Part shown: positions 10,778 through 20,590 of the stretch, in pieces
Numbering within the stretch: position 1 is the stretch's first letter
How the letters are laid out: every line of letters begins with the position of its first letter
Source: Pyrenula massariospora
Lineage: Eukaryota > Ascomycota > Eurotiomycetes > Pyrenulales > Pyrenulaceae
Assembly (NCBI GenBank): GCA_021030905.1
Contig: JAGFMI010000011.1
Location: 310,001-374,000, forward strand
DNA length: 64,000 nt
Reading direction: 5' to 3'
Translations under genes and position numbers: made by a program
Notes under the pieces: generated by a model
What the model was told of the DNA's origin: nothing
Databases searched by the model: none
Seen by the model: the letters and a program-made list of their open reading frames with translations, nothing else

Positions 10778-13700
10778 ATGGCCCCTTCGCGCCTTCGGCA
10801 GCCAGAGTCAGAGTCGACGTCTCAGGCAGATACCCCAATGACAGATTCCAACTATCCGATGGCTTCAAATGTGAGTTGCCATCTAACGCCTATCCAAACT
10901 AGTCCCGTCAGCGTTTGCGAGGCACACAATGCATTTGCTTGTGATTTCCCGCCGCACCACAAGCATGCGAGGCTAACTTCACCCATGATCAGGATTACCA
11001 AGAAACGCCTGATTATACGGTACAGTATCCTTCTGTTTGTGATATCTAGCACTGTTGCTCACATTCCCACAGGAAGATTCTGATACCAACCCGAATACCA
11101 CAGCCAGCAGTGTCGCTGGTGATACAGTACACATCGACGGCAGAAAGCGTAGGTCAGAAGCCACACAGCTACGGAAAAGTGTGTTAGGCAAGAAACATGG
11201 GCACCTCAACGAATCTAAAGTATGTCATTGTTTCGCTTGCTACGCAAACTCTTGCTTAAAATTAATAGGAGGACGACTCGATACGACGGTTTCGATACCT
11301 TCTCGGTCTGACAGACCTCTTCCGTCACTTCATCGACTCGAATCCCAATCCCCGTCTCAGAGAAATTCTAGCAGAAATTGATCGGCAGAACGATGAGAAC
11401 GCCGAGCGGGCAAAGAAGAGTATCTCGCGCAAAGGAGGTGCCACAGGAGGCCGAAGACGGACAGAACAAGAAGAGGATGCGGAGCTGCTGCGAGACGAGA
11501 AGCGTGGTGGTGGCACCGCTCAGACCGTATTTAGGGAATCTCCGGCATATGTTCAAGGTGGCGAGATGCGAGACTATCAGATAGCTGGCTTGAACTGGTT
11601 GATCTCACTTCATGAGAATGGGATCTCTGGGATATTAGCAGATGAGATGGGCTTGGGGAAAACCTTGCAGACAATTGCGTTCCTGGGCTATCTGCGACAC
11701 ATTTGCGGTATCAAAGGACCTCATCTAATTACCGTACCAAAATCGACGTTGGACAACTGGAATCGTGAATTCAAGCGGTGGACTCCTGAGGTTGATGTGC
11801 TTGTCCTGCAAGGGGACAAGGATAGCCGCAAGGAGCTCATTAATGAACGTCTTATTGATGAGAAGTTCGACGTCTGCGTCACAAGCTACGAAATGATCCT
11901 CCGAGAAAAGACCCATCTCAAAAAGTTCGCGTGGGAATATATTATTGTGGATGAAGCTCATCGGATCAAGAACGAAGAATCTTCACTTGCGCAGATAATT
12001 AGGGTCTTCAGCTCCAGAAATCGACTTCTGATTACTGGTACACCGCTACAAAACAATCTCCACGAACTCTGGGCGCTTCTCAACTTCCTTCTCCCAGACG
12101 TTTTTGGAGACTCGGAAGCTTTCGATTCGTGGTTCTCGACCCAGAAAGAGGACCAAGACACTGTCGTGCAACAATTACACCGGGTACTCAGACCTTTCCT
12201 CCTCCGAAGAGTCAAAAGTGACGTCGAAAAAAGCTTGCTGCCAAAGAAAGAGATCAATTTGTACGTCGGCATGTCTGAGATGCAAGTCAAATGGTATCAG
12301 AAAATTTTGGAAAAAGACATTGACGCGGTCAACGGTGCTGGTGGCAAGCGAGAATCGAAGACGAGATTACTCAATATTGTTATGCAGCTTCGAAAATGCT
12401 GCAATCACCCGTATCTTTTTGAAGGCGCCGAACCTGGTCCGCCATACACCACTGACGAGCATCTAGTCGATAATGCAGGGAAGATGGTGATCCTTGACAA
12501 GATACTGAAACGGATGAAGCAACAAGGAAGCCGGGTCCTGATTTTCTCTCAGATGAGCCGAGTCCTCGATATTCTTGAAGATTATTGCGTTTTCAGAGGC
12601 CATCAATACTGCCGCATAGACGGTGGGACGGCACATGAAGACCGAATTGCAGCGATTGACGATTACAATTCTCCCGGGTCAGAAAAGTTTGTCTTCTTGC
12701 TTACCACACGTGCTGGTGGTCTTGGGATCAATCTAACAAGCGCCGACATCGTGGTGCTTTTCGACAGCGACTGGAATCCTCAGGCGGATTTGCAAGCCAT
12801 GGACCGCGCGCACCGAATCGGCCAGACGAAGCAAGTCGTGGTATTTAGATTTGTCACCGAAAGCGCCATAGAGGAGAAAGTTCTGGAAAGAGCGGCGCAG
12901 AAATTGAGATTGGATCAACTAGTTATCCAGCAGGGCCGGGCACAGCAGCAGACAAAAAATGCGGCTTCTAAAGATGAACTTCTCAATATGATCCAACACG
13001 GCGCTGAGCAGGTTTTCCAGACCCAAGGCGGCACTGGTATAATGGGCAAGGGCGACTTCACGGATGATGACATCGATGCTATTCTCAAGCACGGCGAAGA
13101 ACGAACAGCAGAGCTTAATGCAAAATACGAGAAGCTCGGTATTGACGACCTCCAGAAATTCTCATCTGACAACGCATATGAATGGAATGGGGAAGATTTC
13201 ACAAACCGGAAGAAAGACATTGGTATCAACTGGATCAATCCCGCAAAGCGAGAGCGAAAAGAGCAAATCTATTCCATCGACAAGTACTACCGCCAAGCAC
13301 TCGCGACAGGAGGTCGCACCGCCGATCCAAAGCCCAAAGTCCCACGAGCCCCGAAACAGATCGCCGTCCACGATTGGCAATTTTTCCCTACCGAACTCCA
13401 GGAACTCCAGGAAAAGGAGACAGCCTTCTTCCACAAAGAGATCAATTACAAACCCCCACTACCCGACGGACCGGAAGAAGATCTCAGCGAGCGCGAGGCG
13501 GAGCGCGAACTCGAACAAGTCACCATCGACAACGCCGTGCCCCTCACCGAAGAAGAACAGGAGCGCAAAGCCAAGATGTCCGAAGAAGGCTTCGGCAACT
13601 GGAACCGGCGCGATTTCCAACAATTCATCAACGGCGCGGCGAAATTTGGGCGGACCAACTACGAAGGCATGGCGACGGAGGTCGACAGCAAGGAGCCGGC

Positions 13701-14404
13701 GCAGATCAAAAAGTACGCGCAGGTGTTTTGGCGCCGGTACACGGAGATCGCGGACTACGCCAAGCACATCCGCACCATCGAGCTCGGGGAGGAGAAGCTG
13801 CAGAAGATGAACCACCAGCAGAAGATGCTGCGGCGGAAGATGGAGATGTACCGCGTGCCGTTGCAGCAGATGAAGATCAACTACACGGTGGCGACGACGA
13901 ATAAGAAGGTGTACACCGAGGAGGAGGATCGGTTTTTGCTGGTCATGCTGGATCGGTATGGGGTGGATGGGGAGGGGTTGTACGAGAAGATCCGGGATGA
14001 GATCAGGGAGAGTCCGCTGTTTCGGTTTGATTGGTTCTTTTTGAGTCGGACGCCCGTGGAGATTGGGAGGAGGTGTACGACCTTGTTGAATACGGTGGCG
14101 AGGGAGTTTGATGGGGTGAATGGGGATGCTGGGGGTGGGAAGGGGAGGGGGAGGGATCGGGAGGAGGATGAGGATGGAGAGGAGGGGGAGGAGGTGGAGG
14201 GGCCGAAGAGGAAGAAGGTTAAGAATGGAGTTGTGGTGAGTTTCGTGTTTTGAACATCATGTCTTGATGTAAGGGAATTTGCTAACTTGGGGTGCGTGGC
14301 AGAATAAGCAGATCAAATCCGTCAAGTCGTCGGCACAGAACTCGAGAGCGACCAGTGTGGCGTCCACCGGGGGAGGGGGACGAGGGAAGGGGAAGAAGAA
14401 ATGA
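10778..14404 (+). CDS. ISWI-type chromatin-remodelling ATPase (5 exons)
   Basis: Exons 10778-10870, 10993-11019 (27 nt), 11073-11219, 11269-14235 and 14303-14404 give 1111 aa. N-terminal: [20 protein letters not shown] and the AutoN-like region. SNF2 ATPase motifs: [11 protein letters not shown] (Walker A), DEAHRIKNE (Walker B) and [20 protein letters not shown]. The helicase C domain ends in [26 protein letters not shown] follows: [20 protein letters not shown] and [15 protein letters not shown]. The tail is acidic and then basic. ISWI slides and spaces nucleosomes in the nucleus. Without the last 67-nt intron the frame would end earlier at 14253; splicing adds a Lys/Gly-rich tail ending KGKKK. 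Bases 13450-14200 are clearly GC-richer than the ATPase part. Confidence 0.95.
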
Positions 14405-15304
14405 GTTTCATGCCCGCACGCACGCACTGTTTGTCCACCTAGATCGGGGGACGGAGGCAGTATGGATTTCTCTCTTGAAAGGGGGGCTCTAGTTGGCATG
14501 TTTAGCGGAACACCCTTGAGGACCTACCTAGGTAGGTGTTCTGGCGTTTTCCGAGTACGGACCTAAAGCATCCTGTGTGGTTGGGGATCTTGTGGACGGG
14601 GGCGTTAGGCGTGTACATCTTAGCCAAACGAGATCAGCGAGGGTGGGTGGATAGATATTCGTCGCCTTTGTTCTGCTGTAATGAAATTGAATTTTGAGTG
14701 CTGTCAGGTTTGGTGGGGTGGCAGGTGTCGCTGGTGAGTGGTTTGTCTATCATAGTAGAGTCTATTGAGTTTGTTCGCAATGCTCGATGGGAAAAGAGCT
14801 CTGCGTACACTGAGTTTAGGTTGCAGTTAGGAATGGGTACGTTTCTGTAGCTTTCGGTAAGGTGACCTGAAATTGTTCAAACGGATGCTGGACGTTTAGG
14901 TTATTTTCTAACTAGCCGAGATATCCGGGTTCGTTGACTGGATGAGAGCACGCAGGATTGAGGTTTGACGTGTAGTCTGCAAGTATCTCGAATGTGGTAG
15001 CGCATTGGAGCACGCGATGGCCATGCTAGCTTGTGAATGGAGGGGAAAAGCGAAGATGCAGAATCAACTCAATGTTATTCGTATATTACTGAGAATTCTG
15101 GCCTTGTCTGAGTGGTATATATAGCTTAAGGCTGACAATCTTTTAGAAAGCTATGTAAATTAATTTAGTGAATATCATCCTTAGGAATATTATTTCAACA
15201 ACCAGTCCTTTGTGCGAACTCTAGCCTTTTCTCTGCGGCGAGCTCAACACGGTCAACGAATTTCAACAGCATCCACCGTCTCCCTTCCCATACATATTGC
15301 CATA
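14405..15304. other. Convergent intergenic region
   Basis: About 900 bases between the 3' ends of ISWI and the oxalate decarboxylase. It contains both 3' untranslated regions, the palindrome at 14522-14537 and AT-rich sequence at about 15050-15200. No gene is supported. Confidence 0.45.
14522..14537. repeat. Perfect 16-nt palindrome
   Basis: ACCTACCTAGGTAGGT is its own reverse complement. It lies about 120 bases after the ISWI stop codon. The sequence could form a short hairpin in RNA, but its role is unknown. Confidence 0.6.
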
Positions 15305-16750
15305 TCATGACTTTGGCGTAAAGTCCGTCTCCGTCAAATTCGTACTCCCCGGTTTAATAAACGTCTTACTCTTCGGCTGCCTATTAATAACCTCATCCGT
15401 CAAGTTCAACGTATCCTTAAAGATCTGCGGCGGCGTCAACGCGATCCACTGGCTCAGACTCATATCCGTAAACTTGGGCGCCTGCAGCACCTCCAGCACG
15501 ACCAGATCCTCGTCGCCGACGTTCTCAATGTAGTGCGACTCGGGGACGGGGATGTAGGCGACGTCGCCGGCCTGGAAGTCAAAGGTGCGCGACGCCTCGG
15601 GGGCGGAGAAGACGGTGACGCGCGCGGACCCGGCGATGAAGAAGGACCACTCGTCCGAGTTGAGGTGCCAGTGGACCTCGCGCATGGCGCCGGGCTTGAT
15701 GGTGACGAGGGCCGCCGAGAACATGTCGGCGATGGGGAAGGTGGTGGGGTCGATGATCTTGACGGAGCCGCCGTCGACTTCGTAGGGGTCCTGTTGGCTG
15801 AAGTGGTAGGAGTAGGATTCGTTCTTGGGGAGGAAGCCGGCGGGGCCGGTGATGTTTTGCTGGTCGATGTCTGAGGGTTGCGGGGTGCCGGGGAAGATCC
15901 AGAGTTGGTCGTCGTAGAGGTTGTCGAAGGCGGATACGTCGGTTTGGAGGTTCTTTGCGAGGACGGAGGTCGGGTTTCGGAGCATGAGTTCTGTGGCGAG
16001 GAATGTGCCTTCTTCGGAAAAGTCGCCTGAGTCGAAGACGAGGAGGAATTCGGTGCCTTCGTCGAAGGCTTGGATGCTATGGGGGATGCCAGGTGGGAAG
16101 AACCAGACGTCTCCGGCATTGAGGTCGTCGACAAATGTTTGGCCATCTTCGTTGACTGCAGTAAGGCGGATACTTCCGTTCAGAATGAGGGACCATTCTG
16201 ATGCTTTATGCCAATGTAGCTCTCGGTATGCGTGAGGCGAGAGCCTCATGTCCACGCCCGCCATTGCAGTGGCTTCAGGCAGAACTTTGTCATTTTGCTG
16301 TCTGGCCCAACCAGCACCCTGGAGACCATTGCGGTTGTGACTCAAGCCCATTGGCCACTTTGCATTCGGGACGTCGCCCGAATCAGTGCCAGGGGGTGTG
16401 AAGAGGTCGCTGTTGATAGAATCATATCTGTAATTTCTTGGACCAGGATCTGTTCCGCCCTTTGATCCTCTAATCGGCTGTGGATTCTGCAGCTTTGTGA
16501 AATCAAAGTAGAAGCCCAAGTCAGGATCCTCTTTTTGTCCCGGAGCCAAGTCATAGTTGTCTACCAGAGCAGATTGAGACGTATCAATAGGTTGACCAGT
16601 CACTCCAAGTAGATCCTCGCTACCTCGTAACTGGGGCGGACTCTGACGACGTTCGTGACGATTGTCAACCAGTGGTGTCGGAGCGGAGGCAACGAAGGTC
16701 GAGAGTGCCAGGAAGGGCAGAAGGCTAGCTTGAAAGCCGAGACACAGCAT
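15305..16750 (-). CDS. Secreted bicupin oxalate decarboxylase
   Basis: One uninterrupted exon of 481 aa. Residues 1-22 (MLCLGFQASLLPFLALSTFV...) form a signal peptide. Cupin 1 (about 145-290) has the manganese ligands in RELHWHKASEWSLI, with the distal His in DVWFFPPGIPHSIQ. Cupin 2 (about 325-440) has REVHWHLNSDEWSFF, with the distal His in AYIPVPESHYIEN. Both HxH..E sets are intact, so the enzyme should be active, turning oxalate into formate and CO2 with manganese and oxygen. Fungi use it to remove oxalate or lower acidity outside the cell. A TATAAA on the minus strand lies about 100 bases upstream. The gene has no intron and is GC-rich in the second cupin. Confidence 0.93.
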   Translation of the reverse strand: MLCLGFQASLLPFLALSTFVASAPTPLVDNRHERRQSPPQLRGSEDLLGVTGQPIDTSQSALVDNYDLAPGQKEDPDLGFYFDFTKLQNPQPIRGSKGGTDPGPRNYRYDSINSDLFTPPGTDSGDVPNAKWPMGLSHNRNGLQGAGWARQQNDKVLPEATAMAGVDMRLSPHAYRELHWHKASEWSLILNGSIRLTAVNEDGQTFVDDLNAGDVWFFPPGIPHSIQAFDEGTEFLLVFDSGDFSEEGTFLATELMLRNPTSVLAKNLQTDVSAFDNLYDDQLWIFPGTPQPSDIDQQNITGPAGFLPKNESYSYHFSQQDPYEVDGGSVKIIDPTTFPIADMFSAALVTIKPGAMREVHWHLNSDEWSFFIAGSARVTVFSAPEASRTFDFQAGDVAYIPVPESHYIENVGDEDLVVLEVLQAPKFTDMSLSQWIALTPPQIFKDTLNLTDEVINRQPKSKTFIKPGSTNLTETDFTPKS

Positions 16751-17958
16751 CTTGAAGGTCGCGAATCAAAAAAGCCTTTACCGTTGTGGGTAGCTGGGGA
16801 GAAAATGCGCAAGAGACCAGAACTTAAGCCAGTCTCGCCCATTGCAGACTTTATAGCAGCAGTCCTCCATTCTCCCGTGTGTACTCACCTATTCATTAGC
16901 TTGGCCATGACGCGGATGGAGGAGAGATCCTCGCCCTACGACGCGATCTCAACGGCCAATACCGTGGCATTCGGAGAGACATGACCTCATATGAACTAGG
17001 AATCTAGACTGGTCGAGAGTCTCCAAGGGCGTCCTACGAAGAAATCATAGCTATTCCGTCAAGGATCCCTGGGTGCCAAGAGGTGCAAGGCTGTGGATGC
17101 ATAGCGGTGGTGCAATGTGGGAGACATCAGCCAAGAGTCTTGGGAAACGGATTGTCACGGACCGCCATCGCACGGGAGTAGCACGGCAGATGCTATCCTA
17201 TGGAAGGTATTTGACCTGCCTCAGGAGGAAGCTTGTGATCACGCTCAAGCTGACAGTGGAGAAGATCCCTGCTCTCGATGGCGGAGAAAATGGATCCCTG
17301 CTTTGCCGACGAGAAAGCCGAAAAAGGCGCGAAATAGTTGTTGCTATCATAAGCAGGGAGGAGTCTTCTTTTGGAAATCGTAGGCAATCATTTCATATTT
17401 GGGAATAGCGGATTCAGCATTTATTTCAAGACATGCCTGTAACGATAGACTTTGTCGACGCTATTTGACTAAGAGGCTCTCATAGATGCCAGTACAAGAC
17501 ACTAGATCCAGAAGCCAAACATCCGACACGAAGCTTGGGAAAACATGGAGGATGATGCAGGTAAGCTTCGTTAAGCTTTCGCCAATGATGGTTGCCAAGG
17601 CCATCTCGCATGACGTGCTGCTATTTTTTCGCTTCCCCGCAGAAGCAGGATGGAGCCGGGGGGATGGTGTAACGGTCTCCCATGATCCCAGGAGGCGCCG
17701 CTAGTTCTTCTGAGATAGCTTTCCCCAATGACCTCAGTGGGAATGAGGAGAAGTTGACATCTCGCAGTGTCGCTGGTTTTCCTCGGTGTTCGGGCGATTT
17801 GCCCCTCTTGGTCGAGCCTGAGCGGCGCTATCATTGAGCGCATCGTTCCGGCCCATGTCTGGCAGAGAGCTGTAGCCAGTACTAAGCGTAACGCTGACTC
17901 GCGTACCATAGGGTTCCCAGTAGAGCGTCAAGACTTCAGGAAGAAACTTATCCTCTAC
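16751..17958. other. Intergenic, no supported gene
   Basis: About 1.2 kb holds the promoter of the oxalate decarboxylase gene and the 3' flank of ALG13. Open frames of 60-112 codons occur on both strands without domain or splice support. A short stretch near 17660-17680 recalls a tRNA A-box but lacks a matching B-box. Confidence 0.4.
16850..16855 (-). promoter_or_regulatory. TATA box candidate for the oxalate decarboxylase gene
   Basis: TATAAA on the minus strand, 100 bases upstream of the ATG at 16750. Position and sequence fit a core promoter; there is no other evidence. Confidence 0.45.
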
Positions 17959-18676
17959 CTAGTCAACCCAGCCCATCTCATCGTCAATGACGCCGCCCAA
18001 GCCTCGTTTGGCTTTATCTTCCGCTGCGGCACGGGGAGGCCACGCACGCATCTGTGTACGAAGGTCTTCAGCCTTTGCAATGGCCGACGGAAGGTTCCTA
18101 AACATAGGATCAGCAGGGTTGTATGCGTGCACAGCAAGAGAATCGTCGGAGATCCTCACATGAGCCTCCCATGTACCACATATTTTGCCTTTGCCAGCTC
18201 CTCAGCCAATTCCTTTTGGTGATTATTCATAAGTTTAGGATTAGGGACGACGATGATAGGTAAGCCAACGCGAAGGCCATCAAGGATGGAGCCAGATCCT
18301 AAATCAGTCAGACCGATTTCGAACACAAACGACAGAGACCCAGCCTACCTGCATGACTGATGATAAGCCCATCCACGGAATGCTCCTTCTCGTTCATCTT
18401 CATGGCGATCAATTCATGACCAAGTCCATTGGTATCAAAGTCAAATCCATTGATGTGGATACCTAGCTCCTCCTTCACCTGCTGACCTCGCGCTTCCACG
18501 AACCGATCAAAGATCAGTTTGCCTTCCTTACCGTATTGGATCCTAAGGTCGTTGTAGCCGTGCGCTTGTAGAGATTCTAGAAATTGCTTAGTGAGCACGG
18601 TCATGACCAGGTCGTCGAAGGGAGCTGTAGCCCCGATGGTCACGAAGCATCTTTTTCTGGGTGGCGTATCCGCCAT
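17959..18676 (-). CDS. alg13: UDP-GlcNAc transferase subunit ALG13 (3 exons)
   Basis: Exons 18676-18349, 18298-18160 and 18097-17959 give 201 aa. It starts MADTPPRKRCFVTIGATAPF, the glycine-rich entry of the GT28 C-terminal fold. The conserved UDP-GlcNAc-binding part reads VDGLIISHAGSGSILDGLRV and then IIVVPNPKLMNNHQKELAEE. It ends with the typical GGVIDDEMGWVD. The second intron (62 nt, donor GTGAGG) is needed: reading through it gives a stop at once, whereas splicing joins HGRLM to NLPSAIAKAEDLRTQM. With membrane partner ALG14 the protein adds the second GlcNAc to dolichol-PP-GlcNAc on the cytosolic face of the ER, in N-glycan precursor synthesis. An in-frame ATG at 18808 exists, but the extra residues are not conserved. 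Confidence 0.92.
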
Positions 18677-20590
18677 CACGTAGGATGCAGTGGAGAGGTC
18701 AGAGCTTGCCAGCAAGCTCTCTAAGCCAGTCGTCGAAGTTAAGAATACTGAAATCTGGTGAGTCTTGTTTGACTGCTGGGAAACTGCTCTCTGGCTGCCC
18801 AGAAACATGGGCTTCTCCGGCCTTGTCTTGGCGCCAAATTGGGGCGGCTGGCAGCGCCGCCGTCATCATGGGTCCGTTAGCTGTCCGGGTGTGTGTAATG
18901 GCGCAAACGCGGGGCCGAAGGGCCATCGTAGCAAGCTGCCTAAGCCATTTGCGCGGCGTGTTTCGCCACGTCTGATCTCGAAGTTCCTTCAGCTAAGGGA
19001 CTTCGTTTTTTCATTGATAACTAAACCTTGAATTGCAATGTAGACCGCATTGACAGGGACATCGGACACAACCGCAAATGTCCGGCGTTGCTGGCAAAAC
19101 CTCCACCAGCTTGACCACCTAGATTCGCTCCATGCCTTTCAATTTGGGTCTTTGCGCCAACGTCCCTGAAGTCTATCAAGTACTGCAGCTCCTCCGCTCC
19201 CTTGTCCCATCGCTCTCCCTACAGCAAATTGTTGTCGCAGACAAGCGAAGCCCCGGACCGTCCCAAGAAAAATATCCATCTTTTTCCACTCTCATGCCTC
19301 AGGGTTGGCATCAAACATTGTCAGCCCTTTCAACCTATCAACGTAGAACGGTACATGACCGCCAAAAGGCCGGTAGGTGTCGCGTGGAGCTTCTGGCGCT
19401 GCAGCTGCCAGCACGATCCTGGAAAACATAGACAAGGCAGATTGCTGCACCGGCGTCCAGTCGTCCAACCTGGCTTCCCGGAAATTTGGCGATCTCTCAG
19501 AATTTTTATTTCGGCCCAAACCCGCGGATCACCCTCCGCCTCCTCTCGGTCATTAACCTAAGATCATTGTTGGTAACCAACGAACAAGGCGGACGCGCCT
19601 GTTTCTAGTTTCTCAGCATGGTAACAATGTGACCCGTAGGATTTCGAGTCATACGTAGATGTGATCCCATGAAAAGCTCAGAACACTGACAAAGTTTGAG
19701 GTTGTCGAGTAAGGGGCGGGTTGGAAAGGGCGGGTGAAGGTTGTTGACTATGTACAGTACCTTGTTCACCAAGTCATGCTTGGTGGTCTAGCCAACGGTC
19801 TGCCGTCGCTCACAGCTACTCATCCTATAAAACAGAGTATCTAGACCCTGTTGTTACTGCATTTCCTTCGTAAACGTTACAGGTATTAAGTTGAACTCCT
19901 CTGTAGCATGTTGCCCTAGGATCGGCGACTTGCCGTCTCAGGTTAACTTCCAAGCTGCTTAAACAAATCTAAAGAGGTTTCTGTGTGCATCTACTTGATT
20001 GAGTTTGCTTGGCTATTTGCTTATTGTCGAGATTTGGTACGAATTGTTTGCCGTCGCCACCTTTTGCACCAACTGGGTGCATTTCTTGATACCGACTGCG
20101 TGACTAACCTCTTGTTTGCTCATGTTTTCCGGATGCATGTTTTGCCTCGGAAGTCCTGCTATTGCGTATCTTTGAGCCAGACACTCCGGCCTTGTCCAAT
20201 CTGTCGTTCTAAATCTAGATAACAGAAAAGATGACTAGGTGGAAGTCGTCCTTAGCCTTGAGCTCATGAGGATGTATTGTTTGTGTCAACTGTCTTTAAA
20301 TAACTACCAACATATAAGACATCGTGTGTGGCATCTACGGTGCTCTGCCTCGATGTGTTCGTTGTTCTCAGCCACCCTACTTTGCCTCTTCGTCAACGGC
20401 CATCATTGACACAATTTGCTATCTCTTTTTACAAATATTATTGAGATGATAGGCATGAAGACTCTAGGTTTCAGGCAGTGAGATCCAGCAAGTGTTTCCT
20501 ATAAAAATTAATGTCCCCAGCGTTTGCTTCAAATCAATTTGTTCCTAAGCCCCATTACACGAACCAACCCTCTCTTTCCATCTTCCGGAC
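18677..20590. other. Intergenic, no supported gene
   Basis: About 1.9 kb between ALG13 and the secreted repeat protein. Small open frames (19132-19561, 19983-20222) have no recognisable features. The right part is AT-rich and contains the promoter of the next gene. Confidence 0.4.
20500..20506 (+). promoter_or_regulatory. TATA box candidate for the secreted repeat protein gene
   Basis: TATAAAA lies 90 bases upstream of the ATG at 20591. It is the clearest TATA match in this intergenic region. Confidence 0.5.

Noticed and set aside
13064-13904. Two 240-248-codon alternative frames within ISWI
   Set aside because: Low-complexity Arg/Ser-rich shadows of the GC-rich HAND-SANT-SLIDE coding part.
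15460-16146. 228-codon frame overlapping the oxalate decarboxylase gene
   Set aside because: Ser/Pro/Thr-rich shift-frame shadow on the same strand as a complete bicupin.
17650-17705. tRNA-like string (gatggtgtaacggtc)
   Set aside because: A-box-like only; no B-box or matching acceptor stem could be found.
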